From NCBI RefSeq assembly GCF_030269925.1, contig NC_085119.1:13923001-13987000 (forward strand): a stretch of 64,000 nucleotides of DNA. The letters run 5' to 3'. Positions 36,640-49,449 of this stretch are shown one piece after another. Position 1 is the stretch's first letter, and every line of letters starts with the position of its first letter. The notes beneath the pieces are model-generated. The model was not told where the DNA came from. It did not search any database and saw only the letters and a list, made by a program, of their open reading frames with translations. Source of the DNA: Bombyx mori. Lineage: Eukaryota > Arthropoda > Insecta > Lepidoptera > Bombycidae. Made by a program: the position numbers and the translations under genes.

Positions 36640-37010
36640 TCATCCGGCCCTAATTTAGGATTCCCTGTGTTATAGGTACCCTCCTCCTTGCGTCGGTTTC
36701 CTCATTACTGAGGGTCGTGGTCATGGCCTTGAAACAGTTTGTTTTTTTATAATGCACCGCCATCTGTTCCTATCTGCAGCTGAGTGCAGAGCATCGTGCA
36801 CTGTGGTATCAAGGGCTGCACGAATCTGGTCCGTCCAACGGGTCGAGCTCCTGCCTCTTGGTCGCTTGCCCTCGACCTTTCCAGTGACCACCAATTTCTC
36901 CAAGCTGTCACTGTCTGTCCTTGCAATGTGGCCAAAGTATTTAAGAATTCTTCGCAGGCAAATGGTGGAGTGTCTAGTCCGGATTTTGAGCTGAGCTAGG
37001 ATGGATACAT
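36640..37010 (-). pseudogene. RTE-type LINE ORF C-terminus
   Basis: The reverse strand encodes FGHIARTDSDSLEKLVVTGK, then KRPRGRSSTRWTDQIRAAL and a stop near 36723, the typical tail of endonuclease-reverse transcriptase LINEs. The 3' UTR continues to about 36596. Confidence 0.8.
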
Positions 37011-37538
37011 GGGTACCAGAGACAGATAAACATACTTATACATGTTTAAATATATATTTAATAAAAACACCCAGAAAAAGAGCAAACAAATCTATTCATC
37101 AATCATCACCACCATCATCAACCAAATTTACATAACCAAGTGTGTTATGTCAAGTTACGTATAATTTTTCGCGACGTCGCGTCGCGCATGCCAACCAACG
37201 TAAGCACGTAAGATTAAAATGTGCAAAATTAGTTTTGTTTTCCGTTTTTGATGTTAAAATCGGCAAATAAGTTCATTAGTTATTCGGTGTAAAAATAGGC
37301 AGTTAAGTAGGAAATTAGCAATACCTCCAGGGATATAATGAGGCATCGTGAAATCGTCTGATACAATATTACTTTGCACTATTCAATACGTGTTAGAGAA
37401 TTTCAATTTCATTGTCTTTAATACATCACTCGTAAAAAATATACGAACAAGGCTGTATGTAGTACATAACACTCAACAACCTTCAGATAACGTAAAACCG
37501 TATTTGTTTTTCATTAATTATTTATCTTCGTTTCACAG

Positions 37539-37743
37539 ATCAGCCGAAAGATATGTTAAGGTGAAATGGAGGGACGTTCGAGTCGGCGACCTCGTTCACT
37601 TGTCTAACAACGAAGCGGTGCCAGCTGATATGGTGCTGCTGCACTCCTCCAATCCAATGGGGATCTGCTACCTGGACACGTGTAATCTGGACGGAGAGAC
37701 AAACTTGAAACAGAGAATCGTCGCACCGGGCTTCAGAGAAAAG
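37539..37743 (+). CDS. ATP10: ATP10 exon A: actuator domain with DGET loop
   Basis: The acceptor AG is at 37537-37538 after a pyrimidine-rich run and the donor GT is at 37744. The exon enters with one base completing a codon and leaves in phase 0. It encodes the end of the actuator domain: VPADMVLL, then DGETNLK (DGET codons 37690-37701), the loop that dephosphorylates the aspartyl phosphate. The open frame continues left of the acceptor to 37348, but that part has no P4-ATPase similarity and reads as intron. Confidence 0.92.
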
Positions 37744-40700
37744 GTAATAATAGTATTTAAATTTATTAAATTTCGCTCGTGGTCTAGCCGGATCATGCGT
37801 GATTCGCGTGCGAGGAATGGCAGGCTCAAGATTTGGCACGTACCAATATGTTGTTGTTTTTTTTTTAATCGTCACGCAACGGAATTTTTCGCAGGAGTTC
37901 TTACGGTTGGTAACCTGATAGCGTTGTATTTCTGTTGACGTTCTATGGTTGCATTAAAATCGGGGTCACGTACACCTGTGAAGCTTCGAAAATATATTTT
38001 TTACAACGGTCCCTGAAATTTCTCTCGGTTTTCGGAGTCTATTAGAAATTGTATGCGAATAAAATACTTTATGCAGGAACTATGTAGTTCGCAATTCGAG
38101 ACAGTTTATCGCGTTGACTGTCACGTAAGTCACTGGTGCCTTACGTGACGCACTGTGTGCTTAGTGCGAGTTTTTTAACTTCTCGATCGCGTAAAAGTTA
38201 ACTCAAATTTGTATGGATTTGGAACAGCGCCTCTAGTGGCAAACGTAAGCAAACGTTCCAGCTCCATAGAAATTTGAGTTAGCTTTTACGCGATCGATAA
38301 GTTAAAAAAGTGGCACTAAGCACACTAAAGTAATTATGTCGATTTTTGGCACTAAGCGCCTGGATTGCCTAATTTTTTTTGTTAATTAATATATGTTTTA
38401 GTCCTTTCGGTCTTTTAGAAATAGATTCATTCGCAGTATCTTCGGATTCGTCTTTTCCAGAGTCTACTAAATATTCTGACGCCTTAGTGAGAAGATCGAA
38501 GATAGAAATCGACATAATTACTTCAGTGCACCACGTAGGGCACCGGTGACCTATACGATAGTCAACGTATTAAAGACAATCATTTTTATATTTTAGCTAT
38601 TTCAATATATAACTGAAGTATTTTTCATAGTGGTAGGGTACGCTATTCCTGCCGCGAAGTAGCAATAAGTTTCAGTTTGAAGGATGGGACAGCCGTTATA
38701 CAATAATATAACAATACAATACAATTCAATCGAGGTTTCGACCTCATTTATTTCAAGGTGGGGGGTGGCATTCAAAGCTTTTTGAAGTTTATGGGCTACA
38801 GCAATCGCTTAGCTCCAGATGAACCGTGACTAGCTCACCTATCAATGCAATATAATGAAAATATCCTTCAATCCTCTTAATTCAATGGCTCTTAAAGCTT
38901 AATTATTAACCGAACCCATCAATGTTCCAAAGGTGAACTACGTTAACCGTAGAATAATTTATCGCTTTCACGTTCAGACATGCTTATTTACTGCGTTCTG
39001 AATGTTTCGTGTTCGGATACACAACGTAACTGTGTCAGTTCAATAAAATAACTAAACAAAACGTTTAACCTCGTTTTGTGTGCTCTAGACTTACGATTTG
39101 ACGTTATACATTTTTTTTTTACTACAGATTATAAATTAAATGGGATGTAATTACCCTTTTGTATTATCTGTGGATTGAGAGGTGTAAATAGTTTATTAGC
39201 CGTTACTATTGGACATTGGAAATACCATCGATCGTAGATCGTTGGGAATTACAAATCAAACTGCCTACCTATCGAATACTATCATTAGTTTTAGGTAATT
39301 AGTGAATAACAAAATGAAGTCTACAGAGTCGTGACCGATGTCGTCTTTAAAAACGTTGAGAAAAATTTCGAAACGCAAAATATTCAAAATAGATAAAATT
39401 GCTGATTATATTATTTTTGGCGCGAATACCTAGGTTTTTTTTTTTTTAGAGCCAGGCATGTTTTTCTGTTTGTTGTGTGGGCATTCGAATTTCAAATCGC
39501 AGGAACACGTGATATTTTCGTCATTCTTCCAACTTCATTTGTTGTTATTAATACATTTAAAGACGCTATGAATAGCCGTTCAAGCCATTTACTTTTCCGC
39601 GGCGGAAGCACAATGAGCGACGTTAATAATCCATCGGGGGTCAACACGAACGTTGCCTGACTAAAGCTTACTGATCCACTTACTATTAAATAAGTATTTA
39701 CTTAAGTAAACTAACACACTTTACTTTGAATTTAATGCTTAGAAAATGAAACGTGAGAATACTTTCTCTAGGGTTTTTATTTGAACACAATACAACGTTA
39801 ACCACAACTCATTATTATTTTTGTTCATAGGTATGTACGTATATTTCATGAGAATGGCAATGTTTGGAAATGCGAAACAGATTAAATATAATTTAAACTG
39901 CTTTTATTGCGACCAACCGTCGTTCGTACAGTGTGCTTAGTGCGAGTTTTTTAACGTTCTCGATATCGTAAAAGTTAACCCAATTTTGTATGTAGTTGGA
40001 ACAGCGCTCCTAGTGGCAAATGTAGGCAAACGATCCTATTCCATACAAATATGAGTTAACTTTTACGCTATCGAGAACGTTAAAAAACTCGCATTAAGTA
40101 CACTGATCACGAAAAATGCACAAAGTATTGGAGACGTGGGAAATAATCAGAATAATAAACACGAGACTTAACCGTAAAAAGTAGATTGAATCGTGTCTGT
40201 GGTTCGCGAGAATAGTTTTCTTGTATTTTTTTGTTGTCTTTAAAGAAATGACCTTCAGTCATTAGTTCTTATATCGTTAGTTTGTTAGGCGCTGAATGAT
40301 TGTTAGAGTGATGCCAAATAATGATGAGTGATTGATTGACTTAGGTGACATGTAACTCGACGGAATAGTGATTATTTAAACACGTGTTATAAGCATTTTA
40401 ACTCAAAGTAAACTCTTGACCCACTTATGTAATACCCTTGCACATTCATTTTTGCAATACCGAGATGACACTAAATATCACACCCTAGATACACACTGTT
40501 CAATACCAAATGAAATAGACAAATAATATTGTCTCAAAAAAAAATAACGTTATTACTAACTTGTAGGTTTCAAAAGTAAAACAAAAAAGTTGTTATCTAC
40601 TTGTATCAGCACGAAACAGTGAATAATTGAGGCCGTCGCGTCGGCGTAAAAGTGGTCGAAGCTTACCATAGTTATTATGAAGATAATGAGGTTTGAATTT

Positions 40701-43700
40701 ACTTTTGAACTGTTTCGTAGGCAAAAACCTATACCCCCAAAAGTAATGTTTACAAAGCTATGTGTTATCTATGGGTGAAACTAGGCTTTGCATCAAAATT
40801 TATTATGTTTTAAATAAATTGCAATATATAAGCACGAATATGAAAAATTGTGGATTAGGCCACTTTTGTGCTCACGCCCTCAATTATGTACTCACGTAAA
40901 GCTAATTCTGTAACTGCGACTTCAGATCAGCATTGTTTTTTTTTGTTGCAGCGACTTGATTTTAATCCAATGAAATTCAGAAGTTCAATAGAAGTCGAAA
41001 GGCCTTCAACGAAAATCTACAGGTTTACTGGTACAATATCCCATCCGAACGGCGAAAGGGTGCCACTGAATTCGGAAAATTTACTTTTAAGGGAATGCAC
41101 GATCAAGAACACGGATTACGTCGAGGGTATCGTTGTGTACGCGGGACACGAGACCAAAGCCATGCTGAACAACGGGGGACCGCGATACAAATGCTCCGGT
41201 CTGGAGAAGAAAATGAACACAGACGTGATTTGGTGTGTTTTAGTGCTGCTATTCCTCTGCTGCGTTGGCGCCGCCTGTTACAAAGTCTGGTTGGACCAAT
41301 ACTTTCCCAATTTACTAAGATACACGCTTTTCATTCCGCAAGCTGACAAACCACCGGCGTACGAAGGCCTACAGATATTCTGGACCTACATTATAATATT
41401 ACAAGTCATGATACCAATATCTCTGTACGTGACTATTGAGATGACGAAACTATTGCAAGTCTATCATATACATCAAGATATAGAAATGTACGATCCGGAG
41501 ACGAACATCAGAACCGAATGCCGAGCGCTCAACATAACGGAGGAACTGGGACAGATAAGTTACTTGTTCAGCGATAAGACCGGAACGTTGACCGAGAACA
41601 AGATGGTGTTTAGGAGATGCACCGTTAACGGTGTCGATTACGATCACCCGCCTGGACCCCCCGCGGAACCCTCGACCGAACTCCCGCCCATTGTAACTCC
41701 TCTAACCCAAGTATCGCCAAACCGAAGACTGCTCCAACATCTAAACGACACAAACGATGCTCAACACACGCAAAAGGTACTACTAATTTTAATGTGGTCA
41801 TTAAATCTATATATATAAAAATGAATTGCTGTTCGTTAGTCTCGTTAAAACTCGAGAATGGCTGGACTGATTTGGCTAATTTTGCTCTTGAATTATTTGT
41901 GGAAGTCCAGAGAAGGTTTAAAAGGCAGATAAATATGAAAATGCTCGAAATTAAATAATTTTGTTTTCCCTTTGATCTGTCCCCCGTCGGACGGATTCCT
42001 TTTGTTTATTTTATACAAAAGCTTAGGTCTTTTATTTATCGATTGAGGCACTACGTAATCTGTCGGGTCAGCTAGTAATTAATATAATTTAACTAAACGA
42101 ATTCGTTTGGTCCAGGTTCGCGAGTTCCTCTTGATCTTGGCCGTCTGCAATACGGTGGTCGTGAGTCAGCCTCACGTGGACACGATGCAGCTCAGCATGT
42201 CGAATTCGGGCGAAGAACTGACGAACAACAGGAAACCATCGAGATCGAATGGTACATTACGATCAAACGACAAGTAAGTGTTGTGGTTTTTTAGCGACCT
42301 CGTTGCCAACGGAAGACTGTTGTAAACCTTCGCCTTACGGTTTTATGATATTCGTTTATTGAGTTGGATTTTACGCCGTCATCCGCCAGTTGCGTTAATA
42401 ATGTATGCACAATAATAGAATTATTGCCGGATTCGTGACCGTACAAAATAATTTTTTGTTGATTCTTAGAAACTGGGCGATTTTCAGGTACGCTCGATTA
42501 ACGGAATCGCGATCGACGACGCCCTCGCCACCGCCCTCGACCGTTTCCCCCCTGAAGATACGTCTGCCTAAACTGACGTTTGGTAGCAGAGACGACAACA
42601 CCAGTGAACCGAGTACATCTACTGAACAACAGGTACAAAATGCTTGGACGCTGCACGTAGTAGTGTATAAACAAAACCCTCTTTCTTCTTTGTCTCCATT
42701 TTATTCCACTATGTGGGGTTGGCACAGCGGATTTCTCTTTTCCATTTTCCTCTATCAGCCATCATCTCAACACTCACTCGTCTTTCTCTCACATCATCAT
42801 ACACTCCATCCATGTCTTCTTCGGTCGACCTTTTTCCCCTCTACCTTGCACTACCATTTCCATACATCTCCTAGTCACATGCATCTCCTCTCTACGTAAC
42901 ACATGTTCATACACACTAACCGTTCGCTCTGTAATTTATCAAACAAAACCCTCCTCGAAGTCGTTTATTCTTATCGGAGTGGTCGTGGTAAAGTAAAGTA
43001 AAAAAAAGAGTGGTTGTTCTTATTAAATCGCGCGTGTAGTTAGTTACCCAGATGTGCTTGGAGTTTCAAAAGAAAATCGTTTAAATATTGTATCGAATTA
43101 AAAGCTCTGCTATATCCAACTAAGATCTTTTTTTCGTCAATTTCTTTCCTCAAATGATACTTGGTCGTTTAACAGAGATGACTCTTAGCGATAAGACCGC
43201 CCGTTGTAAATAGATACCTTTTATCTTTAATGTATTGTATTTAGTTTGATATTAAATTATTACGCAATAAATCAAATTCTAATGTACTCTAAGAATATTC
43301 TGAGCTTAGTTATTTCTGTTTTAAATAATGAATTTGGTGCAGATCGCTCGTTTTGAAGCGGAAAGCCCGGACGAGCTAGCACTCGCTGAGGCGGCTCTCG
43401 CGTACGGCTACGAGCTGAGAAGCAGGTCGCCTGACGAGGTCGAGGTCGGGATCAAGGGGGAGGTGAGCCGCCTGAAGGTGCTTCGGGTGCAGCAGTTCGA
43501 CTCCAACCGGAAATGCATGTCCGTCGCGATGCGGACGCCTACCGGTCAAGTGAGAACTTTAACTTTTTTTTATAAATATTTGGCTCCAACGCCTTTGGCA
43601 TTGATTTTGCCAATGTCAAAGTATTTACAAAACGACCGGTACTTAACTTTAACTTTATTTCAACACCATATTGTTGCTCGCTGACACAATCCAGAAACAC

Positions 43701-46700
43701 ATTTTGGAAAAACAATATCTTTTAAAATGACATAAAGCATTGTGTTATCCGACTTTTTGACGAGGACACCGTTTTAATTTCATGATGCTACAGATTAGCA
43801 ACGTGGCTGTACACGTTAGATAAATGTGGCAAATTGCAAATTGGTTGTGGATCTCCATAGATAGTCAAATAAAAGTGGAATATTAGGATACTAATGCAGG
43901 ACTAACAAAATTAAAGAGAATATTATGTAATATATTAAATGAATTAAAATCTTGAATTGTCAATGATTTTGGTCGTAATTTCAATCAAGGAATTTTACCT
44001 CTAAATATTTATACATAGATAGATCGGTTCACGTCATAATACAAAATTGTCATTTTTTTTTGTGTCTAGGTAGTTTTGTACGTAAAAGGCGCTGATAGCA
44101 CAGTGCTGGGCGCCTTGGCACCGATGCGGGCCGGCTCGGCGGAGGCGGCGGCGTGCGAGCGCACCCGCGCCCTCATCAGCGAATACTCGCGCGCCGGCCT
44201 CCGCACGCTGGTCATGGCCAAGCGCACCATGCAGCCCGCGCTGTGGGAGGAGTGGCTCGCCAGCCATACCAGAGCCTCGGAGATCGGAGAAGGTAAGATT
44301 GACCTTTGTGCTTAGTGCGAGTTTTTTAACGTTCTCGATCGCGTAAAAGCTCCTTTCGTTTGTTGCTAGGAGCGCTGTTCCAACTCCATACAAATCTGAG
44401 TTAACTTTTACGCGATCGAGAAAGTTAAAAACTCTTTTTTTTTTAATTGCTTAGATGGGTGGACGACCTCACAGCCCAGCTGGTGTTAAGTGGTTACTGG
44501 AGCCCATAGACATCCACAACGTAAATGCGCCACCCACCTTGAGATATAAGTCCTAAGGTCTCAAGTATAGTTACAACGGCTGCCATACCCTTCAAACCAA
44601 AACGCATTACTGCTTCACGGCAGAAATATGTTTCTGCTACCGACCTGACATTTGTGAACCTTGAGTATGTTTGTTAGGAAATTGAATAAAACCATACTTT
44701 ATAGAAGTGAAAAGTGACTTTCAGAATGTTTAATAATTTGCTGTTTTGACTTAACATTATTTTTTTGTGTTCACATTGGTCGATAGAACATGAACCAGAA
44801 AAGTTGTATTCGATGTATCAATGTTAAAACGGTAGTGAGGTGCGCATTGTGAAAACGCACAGACTTTTCTATTTCTATCTCGAAGCAATAACGCGTTTCT
44901 GTTTGAGTGAATTAAGATAGACGACGAAGCTTTAATCTCAAGGGTCAAGATGGGCGGTAACATGCGGGATGTGTTCAGGAAAAACAAGCAAATTAATTTA
45001 AATTTGCTTATTTTTGTGTCGTCGTGGCCTAAAAGATAAGATGTCCGTGCATTCGTATTTAGCGATGCAACGGTGTCCGAATCCCGCAGGCGGGTACCAA
45101 TTTTTGTAATGAAATACGTACTTCACAAATGTCCACTATTTACTTATATGGTGAAGGATCAGCATCGTGTAATAAAAATCAAACCCGTTAAAATATAATT
45201 TGCGTAATTACTGGTGGTAGGACCTCTTGTAATGTGTAATGTACACTTCACGGCATATTTCTGCCGTGAAGCAGTACTGAGACCTTAGAACTCATATCTC
45301 AAAGTGGGTGGCGGCGTCTACGTTGTAGATGTCTCTGGCCTCCGGTAACCACTTAACACCATGTGTGCTGTGAGCTCGTCCACCCATCTATGCAATAAAT
45401 AAATAAAGTTATGCCTATGAAATAAATTGTTCTCATTTTGCTGTGAACAGGCCGCGATAAGAGGATACGCGACTCGCTGACTCGGCTCGAGAGTGCCCTG
45501 ACGCTGGTGGGGGCCACGGGGGTCGAGGACCGGCTGCAGGAGGACGTGCCGCGCACCGTCCGGGCGCTGCTCGACGCCGGGATCATCGTGTGGGTGCTGA
45601 CCGGGGACAAGCCGGAGACCGCCATCAACATAGCGTACTCCGCCTCTCTGTTCTCACAGAGCGACCGGCTGTTGCACCTCATGTCCAGGGATAAGGTCGG
45701 TTTCAATATATATAGTATACTAGTAGTGGTTACTTTTATTTAGTGTTTATGAATCTATACTAATATTATAAAGCTAAAGAGTTTGTTTGTTTGAACGCGC
45801 TAATCTCAGGAACTACTGGTCCGATTTGAAAAATTCTTTCAGTGTTAGATAGCCCATTTATCGATGAAGGCTATAGGCTATAACATCACGCTCAGACCAA
45901 TACAAGTGGAGCACCAATAAATAATGTTTTAAAATCGGGGTTATTTTTACCTTTTGAGATTCTTCGCTGCGTACGCTGCAAAAACGGTTAAAGTTTCGCT
46001 AAAATAATGTATGACAGAATTATTCCCCTTTAAAAGATCTAAAAAAAGTCCGTGCGTATGTCTATATGTTAAGGTTGGCTCGCTATAACGTTTTTTATTC
46101 TAACCAAATTTGTTCTAAAATAAAGCATTATTTGTGAACTATTCCACGCGGACGAAGTCGCGAGCAAAAGCTAGTATTAAATAATTTAATTTAGTCATCA
46201 GAGTTTTGTAACTGATTAAAGATATTGACAAGTTAATTACCTAAAGGAAAGTACCTACCTAACAACTAAACAGTGCCAGCCCTATCGAAAACTCTATTTT
46301 CCCCATACGTGACCCGATATATACTGGGTGTTAGGAGACCGCTTTCGAAGACGAAGTCAGACGATAGTACTAATGACAGCTTTGATGATGGGACGGAAAA
46401 AAAATTTAATTGCTTAATTTGTTTTTTAGTAATGTATTATTTATGAAACTATCGTTTCATTTAGTTGTACTAATAAGATGAAGCGTAAATAATGCTAATA
46501 AAACGTTTTAAAAATATGTTTTTTTTTCAAAATCAGGATCGATTTTTTTCCGTCCCATCATGAGAGGTGTCATTAGTACTATGGTCTGTCTTCATTTTCG
46601 GAATCGATTTCCTAACACCCAGTATATATATATATTTTTTTATTTATTGCCTAGATGGGTCGACGAGCTCACAGCCCACCTGGTGTTAAGTGGTTACTGG

Positions 46701-49418
46701 AGCGCATAGACATCTACAACAACGTAAATACCGCCATCCACTTTGAGATATGAGTACTAATGTCCCAGTATAGTTACAACGGCTGCCCCACCCTTCAAAC
46801 CGAAACGCATTACTGCTTCACGGCAGAAAAAGGCAGGGTGGTGGTACCTACCCGTGCGGACACACAAGAGGTCCTATCACCAATAAAATATAACCAATTT
46901 TTTTTCAATTTAACAACACAAATTCAATGCTACATATCAACACATAACCAATGCCGTCAGTAATGCATCTTTCAATTAGCTCTATTCAATGTATGGTGAT
47001 TAATCCAAATTGAGATCTACTTTCATCTTTATAGATGCATCGTCTTGCATCCATGTAATAATTACTCATATCAATGCACATACAGATCGCTATTAAGAAT
47101 ATAATTAAAAGTTATCTCGAATTAGTTCAGCGGAACGGTGTATATATAGTTCCGTCGTACTCCCATTCCTCTTGGAGAAAAATATTTAAAGTGTATTTAT
47201 TACACCAATGATAAATTGCAGTTTTTATTCAAGCAATTTTAACGAATTCCAGTAATAAAGTGAAAACTTCTCTTTAGTTCAATCGTTGTGATGTGAAATT
47301 CGATGAAACGAAAAAACGACACTAAAACGAGACAAACATATATACGTCTGTAAGATTTAGCCCAAGAGAGAGTGAGATAGATTACTTCTGTCACTGTCTG
47401 ATTCTTTTCTTCATTACCAATTTGGTTAACCAAAAGGAGTAGAACTACATGTTCTTTAAATGTAGTTCGAGAGGAGAACCTCTTAATTTGGCGTGGACAG
47501 TACAATACAAGATCGTTTTATTGTATTCTAGGTATTATTGATGATCATGAGTGTCTTTTCGTATTACAAAGGTTATAGGAAGATTGGTATCAGGGAATGC
47601 AATAAAATAAATCCTTCGTACAGGAGCACGCGGAGTCCACGATCAAGAGTTACCTGGAGGGGGGTGTGGGGGGTGCGGGGCGCGCGCTGGTGGTGGACGG
47701 GCGCACGCTCACGTACATCCTGGACCGGCGCTCGGGGCTGGTGGCGCCGTTCCTGTGTCTGGCGCGGCGCTGCTCCGCCGTGCTGTGCTGCCGCGCCACG
47801 CCGCTGCAGAAGGCCTGCATCGTCAAGGTCTGCACACTATATATTAAACTCCTCGAGTGATGTCAGGGAGCAGGCGCAAGACAGGGTCAAGTGGAGGCAA
47901 CTTGTGAGGACCCTATGTACCAGTGGGTTACCCTAGGAGTACAACAACAACAACAGACATTACTCTCGAAATCGAAGCTATTGAAGAACCACACTATATC
48001 CCCGATCATTGTTCTCGTCGAACTCATCGCTTGCGACGAAGGGCTCGGCGAGTAAACTAACCCACAGACACGCTATCAGTCAAAGCTATCAGCTTAGATA
48101 GAAAAATTAAATTATATATATATATACAACATGTAACATATTTAACGCACACCCTCAAACACCCCAATTAGACTTTAATAGTATAAACGCTATGCATACA
48201 CCAAATATTATTTATATGTGCGTTAACATTGATTATTTGTGAAATTAGTTATTCCAATTTCGTGGAAATAAAATGGTCACCGATTCACACGCACTCCGCT
48301 GCGCACGCACACACAGACACCTACTCGCCGCGCCCCTTGTTCAATGCACTTTAATGACCGTTTTCGTATTTGTTGTTTTATTTTAGATAATACTGCAATG
48401 TCACTTTTCACTTTATCAAAGGCGGTTATTATCTTATTCTTTAGTTCTTCGGCACTTATTGTCTGTGTGTTATAAACTAGCGATTTAATTCGCCCCCACA
48501 AAAAAAAGTCGAGAGGCGTCAAATCAGCTGATCTAGGAGGCCACTGACCGAAAAGACATAGCGAAATACGGGAGATATTTTATTTGCACTATCACTTGAC
48601 CTCTTATCGATAAGGTGGACGCGGCGTGACTGACTTGTCAAAAATATTTTGTTGACTTCGTTGTTTAGATTTTTCTTTGATCACCGCCGACGCAACCGCG
48701 TCGCATCGGGATTAGCCTGCCGTTTATTGTAAGAATATTAAGCCGACGAAAGAAAGGGATAGTAATTATTTTTGTATTACGTGGTTTTCTTTTATGTATT
48801 GTAGTGTTGCTGTGTGCCGGCGGTCGCTGTTCGTATTGTGTGCGTAGGTATTTTATTTTGTAATATAGCAATATTAGCCTTGAAATAAGTATCAGATTTA
48901 TTTAATTAAATAATATATTTTTTTACTAATTAGATATTTCATTTTAAAAAGTCTTAATACCCTGACTTACGTTCCATTTTCGTTTCTATGAACTGTTTAG
49001 CTAGCTGTGTAGGGTGACTGTAATTTACTTAGTTTCAAATAAATTTTAGAAAAAAAATTTGGTACATAAAAAACAATCAAAATCGATCCAGATTCCGATT
49101 CTGAACAAATTACTTTCAGGGTGTGCGTTAATTATGTTACATGTTGTATATATTATGGCCATCGAGTCCTAAAAATGTTCAGTATAATTTTTTCTATCTT
49201 TGTACATATTCAGAAATAAATCAAAACACCAACTTAAAAATAAACTTAAAGTATGTAATGTCATTGATATCCGACATTATAATCGAGAATCGCTCTCTGT
49301 GAAGATTTTGTGGGTCGACAATCTTAAACAAAACAAAATAATATCCTAACACATACAAATTGGGAATGCTGTAATTCAATATTACTCTGTGGATAATAGA
49401 GTATAGGAAATATTGTAT

Positions 49419-49449
<31 letters not shown>

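Noticed and set aside
37348..37536. Open frame running left of ATP10 exon A with a Met
   Set aside because: The frame crosses the polypyrimidine tract and AG acceptor and has no P4-ATPase similarity; the actuator domain needs preceding residues, so this is intron read-through and not the protein start.
40868..40951. Start codon upstream in the frame of exon B
   Set aside because: Lies before a T-rich tract and CAG acceptor, and the exon A join is in phase; not a real start.
42405..42899. 164-residue frame including exon D
   Set aside because: Only 42488-42632 is flanked by splice sites and joins in phase; the rest is intron and a CT-rich repeat.
44034..44393. 119-residue reverse frame over exon F
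   Set aside because: Shadow of the GC-rich exon F on the opposite strand; no independent motif.
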